A stretch of 64,000 bases of DNA from Natronorubrum sediminis (GCF_900108095.1 NZ_FNWL01000003.1:112501-176500); one strand, 5' to 3'; positions 46,849-55,310 are shown, counted from the stretch's first letter. The notes: generated by a model not told the origin, from the letters alone. Made by a program: numbers and translations.

Positions 46849-47143
46849 TCACTGCGGGGACGAACACTAATCAACACTATCCTGTCTTCGGTGACCGCAT
46901 TCGTTTTTCTCGACGGTAATCGATTGTTCGACGGAAACTGATACCCCTCGAGTGTTCAATGTCTTGGCACTCTCTCGGCGCTACTCGAGGGTGAGATCGT
47001 CGCGCTCGAGGACCTGGCGTGTGGCTGCACTCAGGTGGGCCACGTCGTCGCAGGCGCTCACCACTGCTCGAGTCTTGGTAAGTCGTAGAAGCGGGGTGCG
47101 CGTTCAATAGCGTCCATTCAGTGTGCATAGTCGCCGTCGGTTC

Positions 47144-47179
47144 GGATTCCCTTGCCCGTACACACGGGCCCTCGAATCC
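47144..47179. repeat. Two-step hairpin (6 bp + 6 bp)
   Basis: GGATTC (47144-47149) pairs with GAATCC (47174-47179) and inside it GCCCGT pairs with ACGGGC around an ACAC loop, with symmetric four-base internal loops. Confidence 0.7.
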
Positions 47180-47279
47180 TCGTGTTTTGGCTCACTCACT
47201 CGCGCCCATAGTCGATAATCGGGGGTCTTCTATCAGTCAACTCGAGTGGTCGACGGTCCCGTCGGGTCGATCGGCGCAC

Positions 47280-47316
47280 AATATGCACACGGCGTTCTCG
47301 GTCTCGTGTGCATATT
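47280..47316. repeat. Perfect 12-bp inverted repeat, 13-base spacer
   Basis: AATATGCACACG at 47280-47291 is the exact reverse complement of CGTGTGCATATT at 47305-47316. It lies about 125 bases beyond the stop of the AT-rich coiled-coil gene. Confidence 0.85.
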
Positions 47317-47441
47317 CGGGGAAGGAGATTTGTCGACGTGCAACCCCAGGGAGTGATGAGTCAGAGATAGAAATAATAAGCCGGTGAATGGTTTTTGCTG
47401 ATTGGAACTTATTGTATAAGACAACGTACCTATCGATAATA

Positions 47442-48353
47442 CTATTCTGAGCGTTCTAGAACATCTGTGAGTTTTGGTCTATCACTCGAAGAGTTAGTAC
47501 CTAAAATGCGGCTTGGGTTTTCATCTAAGGTATTAATCAGTGACTCATCAAGATTCTCAGATGCTGTTTCATCGCCTTTCTCAGTGAACTCTTTCTTATA
47601 TCCTTGGTATGACTTTGCCAAAACTTCCTTATGTGCATATTCTTCCATGAGTCGCTTATTTTTCCGATATTCACTTGAGCCGAATGCTGCCAACCAAGCA
47701 AAGGCAATAAAGAATGGAATTCTCGCTATGACATTAGATGCTGCTGCTTCCACGCTACTGGGATCATCTAATGCCCAAACAGCTGTTAAAACAAACCCCA
47801 CTATGCCGATGATAAATATGGAAACAAAAACTATTTGCGGTCGAATATACCTCTGCTTCTGATCTGCGAAGGCTTTTGTGAGTCCTACACTCGCTGCGCC
47901 AGGCAACAAGGATTCTATTTTTTCGTACGTATTTTCAAATCTATCCTTCTGATCTTCCATATATTGGTCGATTTCTTCTTCTTTTGTATCAAGCCGTTTA
48001 TTAAGTCCGCCAGTTCGGTTTCCATCTTCATTCTCTTCCCCGAATACCATGGTAAAGAATTTATCAATTTCATCTTTCTTCACCTCGGTTGACGTTAACA
48101 GCTCGTCTAACGTCTGTTCTATATCCTCAATTTCATCCCGGGAATCTTCAATATCATCCTTTAACTCTTCAATCGTTTTTGAATTCTCTTCCGACTCTTC
48201 GGCAAAGTTGGCTGCTTCGGACTCGTGTTCTTCTATCTTGTCCAAGTAATCTTTGTTCTCTTCCAATTTAGAGTCTACTGATTCAAATTTCGTCTCTAAA
48301 TCTTCAAACACCGACTGGAGATCAGTTATTCTTTCCCGATTAGATTTGCCCAT
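47442..48353 (-). CDS. Coiled-coil membrane protein, AT-rich, unknown function
   Basis: The 303-residue protein starts MGKSNRERITDLQSVFEDLE. It has about 145 residues of Glu/Lys/Asp-rich coiled coil and then SLLPGAASVGLTKAFADQK near 148-166. Two membrane segments follow (about 173-193 and 209-227) and a charged cytoplasmic tail. The DNA is far more AT-rich than the flanks, with TTA, ATA and AGA codons, so recent acquisition is likely. I do not recognise a named family. The architecture of a long coiled coil joined to paired helices is seen in membrane effectors of phage-defence or signalling loci, but no partner enzyme is present. Confidence 0.85.
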   Translation of the reverse strand: MGKSNRERITDLQSVFEDLETKFESVDSKLEENKDYLDKIEEHESEAANFAEESEENSKTIEELKDDIEDSRDEIEDIEQTLDELLTSTEVKKDEIDKFFTMVFGEENEDGNRTGGLNKRLDTKEEEIDQYMEDQKDRFENTYEKIESLLPGAASVGLTKAFADQKQRYIRPQIVFVSIFIIGIVGFVLTAVWALDDPSSVEAAASNVIARIPFFIAFAWLAAFGSSEYRKNKRLMEEYAHKEVLAKSYQGYKKEFTEKGDETASENLDESLINTLDENPSRILGTNSSSDRPKLTDVLERSE

Positions 48354-48509
48354 AGGAGCTTTAGTTATACAATTATCTTAAAACTCTCTATACTTTGACT
48401 CTTGGTCTAAGCCATACCATGAGACGCCGAAGTCTCTCACGAAGGCTTCTCGCCCTCGTGTTCATGTCTGAGAAGTTGATTCTCTGAACGTGCGACCAAC
48501 GGGAGACAT

Positions 48510-49208
48510 TCACTGAGCCCTTTTAGAAAATTCCTCTTTTAATAAATTAATATAGTCATCTAAAGATTCGACCTCTGATGCCATATCCATTGCATTCGTG
48601 TATCTATTGTCGCCGAATATCTTTCTAATTAAAGCCATACCAAAGAGCAGAGGAATTACTAATACCTTATTGCAAACAATCTTCTGCCATTTCACAGCGA
48701 CATCTAAATCACCTGTTTTCACTTCGCCGACTCCAGAGTATGCAATTCGGTTCAAGAGAGCAACCCTAACCAAAACAAAGAATGGTAACAACAACAAGAG
48801 TGCCTCTATACCCCATCCATGGAAGGTACTGCTTAGCACAGAGATATTCATTGTACCAGCAAATATGACCAAAATACCGATTACAAAGGTGAAAAGAAGC
48901 TCGCCATGTTCATGCTGTCTTTCACCTTCTGATTTTATTTCTCTAAGCTCTTGATCTACACTATCCACATCCCATTTGACTGCATCATTTGAGACAGCTT
49001 GAACAATATCAGATCGTACCCCCTCCAACTGAAGATTATCCAAAACACTTCCGAAATATGAGTTAATATTGACATTCCCTACTTTACTTATCAAACCCGA
49101 TAGCCATAGTAAAAATACCAGCGGAATTAGTGTGAGCAAAAGTGGTATGGAGACTACGATAACAGCCAGAATAAGGATGACAAGAGTGACATAATCGATT
49201 TTCATCAT
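48510..49208 (-). CDS. Polytopic membrane protein, AT-rich, unknown function
   Basis: The 232-residue protein has hydrophobic segments at about 8-40, 103-121 and 134-152 and a weaker one near 182-197. A soluble loop (45-100) is rich in Asp, Glu and Ser. The AT-rich promoter-like TTTGTATAAAATATAA lies just upstream of the ATG. It is read in the same direction as the coiled-coil gene about 156 bases downstream and shares its foreign base composition, so the two probably arrived together. No family is recognised. Confidence 0.8.
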   Translation of the reverse strand: MMKIDYVTLVILILAVIVVSIPLLLTLIPLVFLLWLSGLISKVGNVNINSYFGSVLDNLQLEGVRSDIVQAVSNDAVKWDVDSVDQELREIKSEGERQHEHGELLFTFVIGILVIFAGTMNISVLSSTFHGWGIEALLLLLPFFVLVRVALLNRIAYSGVGEVKTGDLDVAVKWQKIVCNKVLVIPLLFGMALIRKIFGDNRYTNAMDMASEVESLDDYINLLKEEFSKRAQ

Positions 49209-49407
49209 GTATCCAATATTATATTTTATACAAATAGCTGTTTTGGCTGGGCTTCTATGTGGTGTTCGACCTTGCTTAGACGTTAAGCGATTCTCCTATT
49301 GAATCTGGAACAGTGATAAAATAAATTTCCACCTTTTTCTGCTGTGCCAGTACGTGAGTTGTGCAGTAGAAGCGGTGGTGAATTTGTGACCTCGATTTCA
49401 ACCACAG

Positions 49408-49569
49408 CTACTCGAGTTGACGAATTGCATCACTCACTGTGAGTCCGTGCCGATCCGCAATCTCGGCTGCCAACTCCAGAGCCCACTCCTCTTTCAGAGT
49501 GCCCCTATACTCCTGAGCAAGTGAAACGAGGGCATAGACGATTAACAGATCATCTTGTGGATGGCGCAT
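49408..49569 (-). CDS. 53-residue haloarchaeal orphan protein (pair member)
   Basis: From the ATG at 49569 the product opens MRHPQDDLLIVYALVSLAQE and ends HGLTVSDAIRQLE, a compact acidic helical protein. It resembles small proteins that accompany the next gene upstream in haloarchaeal mobile regions; this is recollection, not a search. It sits 77 bases downstream of that gene on the same strand. GC is typical of the host, unlike the neighbouring AT-rich genes. Confidence 0.6.
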   Translation of the reverse strand: MRHPQDDLLIVYALVSLAQEYRGTLKEEWALELAAEIADRHGLTVSDAIRQLE

Positions 49570-49646
49570 GACACCCACGGTTGGCCTCGGATTCAGTAAT
49601 AAACTCTCTGACGAACAGCTACTACTCGTGAAAACCGAGGGTCGCG

Positions 49647-49922
49647 TTACGCTGGAGTCGTATTCACCTGCTCTTCTACCGCACTCACCCCTTCCTCGAG
49701 CGCAACAATCCAACACTCCTGGGCGAGCATGATTGAAATGAGGTGCGCGTTCATCGGGTCCGTACTATTTTGAATGCCGCCAGCATCCGCGAAATTTCGT
49801 ACCTGCCCAAAGAGGCACTCGAGGTGAGGTTTGTACTGCTGGCGGAGTACTCTGTGATACGGAGACCACTCGTGTTCGAATTCTCTGAGTGTATCTCGGT
49901 CTGTAGGGTGTGTTTTGCCCAT
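49647..49922 (-). CDS. 91-residue haloarchaeal orphan protein (DUF8156-like)
   Basis: From the ATG at 49922 the protein opens MGKTHPTDRDTLREFEHEWS and continues with YHRVLRQQYKPHLECLFGQV and NSTDPMNAHLISIMLAQECW. I recall a frequent haloarchaeal small family with the layout MGRTNPTYRD...RRQYQPHFDRLF...NPTDP...LFSMLLAQE. It appears soluble and helical with no known function. It forms a pair with the 53-residue gene downstream. Confidence 0.65.
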   Translation of the reverse strand: MGKTHPTDRDTLREFEHEWSPYHRVLRQQYKPHLECLFGQVRNFADAGGIQNSTDPMNAHLISIMLAQECWIVALEEGVSAVEEQVNTTPA

Positions 49923-50710
49923 ACGAGATCCAGCGAAGGGGAGCAGATAAGCAACGGAGAGCGGTCTCCGGAATTCCGATACCGTTCTGGAAACCACCGT
50001 TTCCTGTTCATCAGGTAGTGACAGGGGGTAATGAACGGGAATCGGTGGTGTAGAGAATGCCGGGAATGAACCGACATCAGTGCCTCATCCGCTGGTGGGT
50101 GAATCGGATGGATTGGTCGAGAGCTGGTGCCAATGATGTGAGGTCATATTGGCCCGGATCTCAACCAATGGCGGGATCGTCGGATGCCCCAGGTCGGACA
50201 GACTGTCAAGACAGTTTTCCACCCCGCCATGAATTACTTCGTCCTCAACATGGTAAGCTAGACACCTAACTAGTAATGCATAGGACGCTCCACTCACTAT
50301 TTCGATTGGTTGAGCGTGCCACTGTTTTGAGTAGCACCTCCGTTTTCTGTCGATCAAGTGGAGACCAGCGAGCGTCCGCCACTCCTCACGATACTTCCGG
50401 ACACGAAGCGATACATCGCCCTCACAATCGCAGCAAAAGCGCTCCTCGAGTCACCTATCTCTGGTCGGGATTTTATTCTCACGTGCGTTCGCCGGAAAAT
50501 CACGGGCACGATGGGAGTATGAACCATGCCCGAGAACCTGCGCGAAGCGCAGAAGCTCGGTCTGATTCAAATCCCTGTGCCGTTACTGCTCACAATGTTC
50601 ACAGATAACGGGCACGATGGGATTATGAACCACGGTCGCAGCAAGCTGCTCCCTGATTCAAATCCCCTGCGTGCTGCGTTCAGCACGCCTCGCAGTGCTC
50701 GGCGGCTTTA
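49923..50710. other. Region between orphan pair and tRNA-Arg, with tRNA-derived repeats
   Basis: No convincing gene is present in these 788 bases. A minus-strand frame at 50085-50357 could encode 90 residues but resembles nothing I know. The right third carries the degenerate tRNA 3'-end copies described separately. Confidence 0.5.
50503..50672. repeat. Degenerate copies of the tRNA-Arg 3' end (attachment-site-like) in alternating orientation
   Basis: CGGGCACGATGGGA followed by a TATGAACC-type end occurs at 50503-50526 and 50609-50632, copying the tRNA-Arg acceptor and T-arm on the same strand (real tRNA from 50711). Opposite-strand partial copies with GATTCAAATCCC lie at 50564-50575 and 50655-50666. 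Spacing is 106 and 102 bases. The pattern fits repeated site-specific integration at this tRNA or tRNA-derived palindromes. Confidence 0.75.
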
Positions 50711-50785
50711 CGGGCACGATGGGATTTGAACCCACGACCGTCGGATTAGAAGTCCGACGCTCTTTCCGGACTGAGCTACGTGCCC
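50711..50785 (-). tRNA. tRNA-Arg, anticodon TCT
   Basis: The minus strand folds as a tRNA. Acceptor GGGCACG pairs with CGTGCCC, and the anticodon stem TCGGA/TCCGA carries loop CTTCTAA with anticodon TCT. The T-arm is GTGGG-TTCAAAT-CCCAT and the discriminator is G. No intron is present. It reads AGA/AGG arginine codons, which are rare in the host but used in the adjoining AT-rich genes. Its 3' end faces the accessory island. Confidence 0.95.
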
Positions 50786-50810
50786 TCGAGTACGAATCCA
50801 CGATCAATCG

Positions 50811-50817
50811 GTATAAG
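50811..50817 (-). promoter_or_regulatory. TATA box of tRNA-Arg
   Basis: CTTATAC on the minus strand lies 26-32 bases before the first base of the tRNA. Confidence 0.55.
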
Positions 50818-50980
50818 CAGTGTGGATTGAACCTGCAGGGGTGGCTACACGCGTCTCGTGGCCAGAGACTCGAGTATCGTCGACACGATTCTCGTCCGGA
50901 TCGAGCCGATCGCAGTCGCTCGAGAGAACGTGCGCGTGCGAAAAATAAACAGTCAATAGCCGTGACCTCGGTCAGCCCGC

Positions 50981-51436
50981 TTATAGACCCTCTTCGTCGT
51001 CTTCGTCGTCTTCGTCGTCTTCGTCGTCTTCGTCACCGTTCATGCCATCGTCTTCTTCTGCGCCCATGCCGCCTTCGTCGTCTTCGTCATCGGCGTCTGC
51101 ATCCGCGTCGGCATCCTCGTCTTCGTCGTCTTCCATGCCGTTGTCTTCGTCATCGTCGGCATCCGCATCCTCGTCATCGTCGTCGTCCATTGGGTCATCG
51201 TCATCATCCATCTCGTCGTCATCATCATCCATCTCATCGTCTTCGTCGTCCATCTCATCGTCTTCGTCGTCCATCGCGTCGTCGTCCATCCCGTCTTCAT
51301 CGTCGGCATCGGGTTCGCCATCGTCAGCCGGCTCTTCTTCTTCTTCATCGTCGTCCATACAGCCAGCAACTGCCGCAATCATCCCGACGCCGAGGGCTTT
51401 CGTGAATCGACGTCGATCGAGGGTTGGTGCTTTCAT
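50981..51436 (-). CDS. Hyper-acidic Tat lipoprotein with methionine heptads
   Basis: The 151-residue protein starts MKAPTLDRRRFTKALGVGMI with a twin-arginine motif and lipobox AVAGC (C26). The remaining 125 residues are almost only Asp, Glu, Met, Ala and Gly. M55, M62, M69, M76 and M83 recur exactly every seven residues inside Asp/Glu runs. It would be a lipid-anchored, highly negative, probably disordered extracellular brush. The DNA mirrors this as short GTC/TTC-type tandem repeats, so copy number may vary. No function is known to me. Confidence 0.85.
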   Translation of the reverse strand: MKAPTLDRRRFTKALGVGMIAAVAGCMDDDEEEEEPADDGEPDADDEDGMDDDAMDDEDDEMDDEDDEMDDDDDEMDDDDDPMDDDDDEDADADDDEDNGMEDDEDEDADADADADDEDDEGGMGAEEDDGMNGDEDDEDDEDDEDDEEGL

Positions 51437-51795
51437 AACGCGCGTCTGGAGCATCCAGCGATTGGCAAATAATGGGGACCGTCCGTTGAATTTGATACTC
51501 TCGAATTTGGATGAATTATCGCAGTTAACCCGAGATAACCTCGCCGTTGCGAACTCACGCGTTGTTTTGCGCTGTAGAATTCATTCGTCCTCGCGGACGC
51601 CCCTCCCCGATATTCTGCTTGCAACTCACACCGTGTCCACCCCGACGTGGTACTCGGCAAATCGTCCGTGAGCGCACTCGAGGAGTGGCTTTTTTCCGCA
51701 TTTGCTACTCGTACAACGGTTGTTCTCGGCGAGGAAGGTCGCGGCCGAAGCGACGAACACAGCGCTTATGCACGTCTCGGCGGTAGATGCTCTCG
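51437..51795. other. Divergent promoter region between acidic lipoprotein and kinase-like gene
   Basis: These 359 bases show no gene or RNA. A CGCTTATG element near 51761-51768 lies about 28-35 bases before the downstream ATG at 51796 and may be its TATA box. Confidence 0.45.
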
Positions 51796-52368
51796 ATGCA
51801 CGTCATCGGAACGGTGGGGCTCCCCGGCAGCGGGAAGGGCGAGGCAGCCACCGTCGCACGCGAGAACGGAATTCCGGTGGTGACGATGGGCGACGTCGTC
51901 AGACAGGAAACCGCCGATCGCGGGCTCGATCCCTCGAAAGACCACGGTAGCGTCGCGAAGGCACTCCGCGAGGAACACGGCCCGGCAGCGATCGCCGAAC
52001 GCTCGCTGCCGATGATCGCCGACCGACTCGAGGATCACGAGACGGTGCTGGTCGACGGCATTCGCTCGGATACCGAAGTCGACGTCTTCGAATCGGAGTT
52101 CGGCGACGCGTTCACGCTCGTGAGTATCGAAGCGCCCTTCGAGGTTCGTGCCGAGCGAATCGACGCCCGCGGTCGCGACCTCGGCGAGGACGACGGCGGG
52201 GAAGCCCTCGCTACTCGCGACGAGCGCGAACGCGGTTTCGGGATGGACGACGCGATGGCTCGCGCCGACGTCGTCATCGACAACACCGACTCGCTCGAGG
52301 CGTATCACGACCGAATCGAGCGGATTATCCACCAGCAGACGCACGATACGGAGGCCCACCACTCATGA
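51796..52368 (+). CDS. Adenylate-kinase-like P-loop NTPase (UPF0200 family)
   Basis: The 190-residue protein has Walker A GLPGSGKGE near 8-16, then VVTMGDVVRQE and VLVDGIRSDTEVDVF, the layout of UPF0200 / dephospho-CoA-kinase-like enzymes. These transfer phosphate between nucleotides or small molecules, and the substrate is unproven. I chose the second ATG (51796) since MHVIGTVGLPGSGKG is the family start. Its stop overlaps the next start in ATGA, so it is coupled to the UPF0201 gene. Confidence 0.9.
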   Translation: MHVIGTVGLPGSGKGEAATVARENGIPVVTMGDVVRQETADRGLDPSKDHGSVAKALREEHGPAAIAERSLPMIADRLEDHETVLVDGIRSDTEVDVFESEFGDAFTLVSIEAPFEVRAERIDARGRDLGEDDGGEALATRDERERGFGMDDAMARADVVIDNTDSLEAYHDRIERIIHQQTHDTEAHHS

Positions 52369-52778
52369 CCGATATCTACCGCGTCGACGTCGAGATCACG
52401 GCCCCGGTGTACGATACCGAAGTGACGAGTCGCGTCACCGATGCCATCGTGAACATCTTTCCCAACGCCGATCTCGAGGAAGGATTCGGCGAGATTAGCG
52501 CCAGCGCACACTCGATGGATCACTTCTCGGAACTGCTCCACCGACAGGAAATCTTAGACACCGCACGCGGCGAATTCTTCGGAAGCCGGGAGGGAGACAC
52601 GTTCTCCTTCGCACTCAAGAAACAGGCCGCATTCGAGGATCGGATCAATTTCTCGGTCGGTGAACCGGACGAACTCGGCGAGATTGCCGTCCGCGTTCGC
52701 GTCGAAGAACCCACGCTCGAGGAGTACGTCGACCACATCGCCCCACCGACGGAAGACGGGCGACCGATCGATCCCTGA
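52365..52778 (+). CDS. UPF0201 family RNA-binding-like protein
   Basis: The 137-residue protein has the UPF0201 pattern: an N-terminal VDVEITAPVYDTEVTSRVTDAIVNIFP beta-alpha unit, then FGEISASAHSMDHFSELLHRQEILDTARG and a C-terminal INFSVGEPDELGEI. The fold is RNA-binding-like (L5-like), but no ligand is established. The 4-base overlap with the kinase-like gene is common in archaea and implies a linked role. Confidence 0.9.
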   Translation: MTDIYRVDVEITAPVYDTEVTSRVTDAIVNIFPNADLEEGFGEISASAHSMDHFSELLHRQEILDTARGEFFGSREGDTFSFALKKQAAFEDRINFSVGEPDELGEIAVRVRVEEPTLEEYVDHIAPPTEDGRPIDP

Positions 52779-52800
52779 GTTTCTCGCTGTGTGACTCGAG

Positions 52801-53175
52801 TCAGGAGTGGCTGTGTACGCACGACGTTCTCGCTCGATAACCCTGCCAGCCACAGTACAGCGAGCCGAGGGTGAAGATGACGACGGCACCCGCATACTGC
52901 GAGGCGGGGGCACTCGCGTACGCGACCGCGGCGAAACCGGTCATTCCACCCGTGAACGCGAGTCCGGTCACGTGGGTCATGCTCGCCTCGAAGAGTGCCG
53001 CGAGGAGCAACACCACCGCGGCGTAGACTCCTCCCAGCCCCATGCTAATCTGGTCGATCCCGCCGTCTTGAATCGAGTTGTGGAGTAACAACACCTGCAA
53101 CACGACCAATAATCCGAACACGACGACGAGCGGGCGATTTCGGGAGGCACGACCCACCGTTGACCGACCTGACAT
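52801..53175 (-). CDS. Four-helix membrane protein, unknown function
   Basis: The 124-residue protein has hydrophobic segments near 16-33, 46-63, 67-87 and 91-109, with a histidine-ended tail TSCVHSHS. Codon use is normal. It converges with the UPF0201 gene. No family is recognised. Confidence 0.72.
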   Translation of the reverse strand: MSGRSTVGRASRNRPLVVVFGLLVVLQVLLLHNSIQDGGIDQISMGLGGVYAAVVLLLAALFEASMTHVTGLAFTGGMTGFAAVAYASAPASQYAGAVVIFTLGSLYCGWQGYRARTSCVHSHS

Positions 53176-53395
53176 ACTGTTCCACTATTTCTGTCGTGGA
53201 GTTAATTCTTTCTCGAGTGTTCGGAGCTGAATCGAACGCTTCCGAACAGGGATTCGTGCCCGCGGTGAGGTCAGTTACTCGCCTCGACTTAGTGCCAATC
53301 GAACGGTTTCGACGAGAAAAACGATCGAATTTGCTCGAATTGTACTGGCTAAAACGATCGGTACGTGCGATACCAAGGGCCGTGTGCGCTTTCGA

Positions 53396-54787
53396 TTAGC
53401 CGAACGGCCCCATTCCGCCCATGCCACCACCGCCGCCACCGCCGCCTTGCATCTGCTTCATCATCCGCTGCATCTCCTGTTCGGAGCCCATGCCCTGGAA
53501 CTGCTTGATGGTCTTTTCCATCATCTTGTACTGCTGGAGTAACTCCCGGACCTTCTCCTCCTCGGTGCCCGACCCGCGGGCGATGCGTTCGATCTGGTTC
53601 GCGCCGATGGCCTTCGGATACTCCTTTTCGGCGTCGGTCATCGAGTCCATGATGACGCTGAAGGTTCGCATCCGCTCTTGGGTGACGTCCATCGCGTCGT
53701 CGGGCAACTGGTCTTTGATCCCGCCGCCGAAGCCGGGGATCATGTCCATCACCTGATCGAGGGGACCCATGTTGTTCATGGCCTCCATCTGCTTTTGCAT
53801 GTCGTTCAGGGTGAACTGACCCTGAAGCATGTCCTCTGGCTCCCAATCTTCCTCGTCCATCTCGGTCTGTTGCATCGCGCGCTCGACGCGCTCCGTGAGC
53901 TGTCCGAGGTCGCCCATGCCGAGCAGTCGGGAGATGAAGCCGTCCGGTTCGAAGCGCTCGATGTCTTGGACCTCTTCACCGGTCCCGAGGAAGGCGATCG
54001 ACGAATCGGTCTGGTCGACCGCAGTCAGCGCGCCACCACCCTTCGCAGTACCGTCGAGTTTCGTAATGACGACGCCGTCGATACCGATCGACTCGTCGAA
54101 CTGCTGGGCCTGGTCCTTCGCACCCTGCCCGATTGCCGCGTCGAGGACGAGCAACGAGGTGTCTGGTTCGACGACGCCTTCGATCTGTTCGATCTCGTCG
54201 ATTAGATCGTCCTCGAGCGCGTGGCGACCGGCCGTGTCCACGATGTGGACGTCGGCTTCGCTGGTCTCCTCGAGTCCCTTTCGAGCGATTTCGACGGGAT
54301 CCTCGGCGTCAGGGTTGCCGTAGAAGTCGACCTCGGCGCGCTGGGTCATCTCCTTTGCCTGATCGTACGCACCGGGCCGGAAGGTGTCGGTCTGGATCAC
54401 GGCGGGACGGAGCCCCTTCGTCGAGAACCACCAGGCCATCTTCGCCGCGGAGGTCGTCTTCCCCGACCCCTGCAGTCCGGCGAGGAGAATCGTCTGTTCC
54501 TCGAGGGGCAGCTCCGTCGATTCGCCGATGAGGGCTACCAGTTCCTCGTAGACGATGCTGAGGACGAAGTCCCGCGCCGGCGTGCCAGCCGGTGGCTCTT
54601 CCTCGAGCGATCGCTCTTTGATGTTGTCCGACAGCTCCATCACGAGCGAGACGTCGACGTCGGCCGAAAGCAAGGAGCGTTGAATCTCCTTGACGATCTC
54701 CTCGATGTCCTCCTCGCTGAGTCGTGACTTCCCGCGGAGTTTGTCGAGGGTACCCCGCAGAGAACTCCCGAGATCGTCGAGTACCAT
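53396..54787 (-). CDS. srp54: Signal recognition particle protein SRP54
   Basis: The 463-residue GTPase has an N domain, then the G domain with [15 protein letters not shown] near 103 and the DTAGR and [13 protein letters not shown] motifs. The methionine-rich M domain (about 300-440) ends in a glycine/methionine tail. It binds signal sequences and 7S RNA and delivers ribosomes to the receptor FtsY. The 7S RNA gene is not in this window. A CTTTAAC box lies upstream. Confidence 0.97.
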   Translation of the reverse strand: MVLDDLGSSLRGTLDKLRGKSRLSEEDIEEIVKEIQRSLLSADVDVSLVMELSDNIKERSLEEEPPAGTPARDFVLSIVYEELVALIGESTELPLEEQTILLAGLQGSGKTTSAAKMAWWFSTKGLRPAVIQTDTFRPGAYDQAKEMTQRAEVDFYGNPDAEDPVEIARKGLEETSEADVHIVDTAGRHALEDDLIDEIEQIEGVVEPDTSLLVLDAAIGQGAKDQAQQFDESIGIDGVVITKLDGTAKGGGALTAVDQTDSSIAFLGTGEEVQDIERFEPDGFISRLLGMGDLGQLTERVERAMQQTEMDEEDWEPEDMLQGQFTLNDMQKQMEAMNNMGPLDQVMDMIPGFGGGIKDQLPDDAMDVTQERMRTFSVIMDSMTDAEKEYPKAIGANQIERIARGSGTEEEKVRELLQQYKMMEKTIKQFQGMGSEQEMQRMMKQMQGGGGGGGGMGGMGPFG

Positions 54788-54811
54788 TTGCCACGACTAC
54801 GGGGCGACGGT

Positions 54812-54818
54812 GTTAAAG
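54812..54818 (-). promoter_or_regulatory. TATA box of srp54
   Basis: CTTTAAC on the minus strand is 25-31 bases before the ATG at 54787, predicting a leaderless transcript. Confidence 0.5.
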
Positions 54819-54848
54819 GCTTTTTCTACGGTCGACAGCGGGGTCCGG

Positions 54849-55310
54849 TCACTCCTCGGCCGTCGTCGACTCGTCCCACCGCTGTTCGACTCGTGTTTCG
54901 ACGGCAGCCAACACGACCGACAGAACGTCTCTCGGGTGCAACGACGGCAACTCGAGGCCGGTCGTGTCGTTCCCAGCAGGCGGCTGGTGGAAGTGAAGCC
55001 TGTCGTCGTGCGCGTTCGGATGGCGATCCCAGCGACACTCCCATCGTACGTCACTCGCCATCGATTCGACGTAGTGAAACGAAAAATCCCCCGTCGTAAA
55101 CCAGCGACAATCGAGCCTACTCGCCGTCACCTCCGACGGATACTGCTCGTCGTTGAGGCGCACACGAAGCTCCCGAGGTTCGTCGCTATTTGGATCGAAC
55201 ACAGTCTCCTCGACGATGGGTTCGGCCGAGAACTGGCGCTCGAGCAATCGAAGCGTCCGACGGTCGGGTGGGCCGGTCGTCGGCTGGTCCCCACTTGCAG
55301 GAGCCGTCAT
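54849..55310 (-). CDS. TumE-like small protein (possible toxin)
   Basis: The 153-residue soluble protein has a central stretch FSFHYVESMASDVRWECRWD followed by a His/Asn-rich RHPNAHDDRLHFHQPP loop. This is reminiscent of the TumE/DUF6516 toxin-like family, where a WD...H..FH signature is common. Its ATG at 55310 directly follows the TAA of the HTH gene with no gap. I infer a toxin-antitoxin or regulator-effector pair. Active-site residues are not established. Confidence 0.7.
   Translation of the reverse strand: MTAPASGDQPTTGPPDRRTLRLLERQFSAEPIVEETVFDPNSDEPRELRVRLNDEQYPSEVTASRLDCRWFTTGDFSFHYVESMASDVRWECRWDRHPNAHDDRLHFHQPPAGNDTTGLELPSLHPRDVLSVVLAAVETRVEQRWDESTTAEE

Larger units (their letters stand above)
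46184..47441. other. Gene-poor stretch at the left of the accessory island
   Basis: In 1258 bases no open frame has haloarchaeal codon use or a recognisable product. GC falls toward the right. The stretch holds three perfect inverted repeats (46817-46848, 47144-47179, 47280-47316). It is probably decayed mobile DNA or unrecognised non-coding elements. Confidence 0.55.

Noticed and set aside
46945-46991. 9-bp inverted repeat CCCTCGAGT/ACTCGAGGG
   Set aside because: Its core CTCGAG is extremely common in this genome, so the match is weak evidence.
50085-50357. A 90-codon minus-strand frame as a transposase remnant
   Set aside because: No DDE or serine-recombinase motif and no terminal repeats could be seen.
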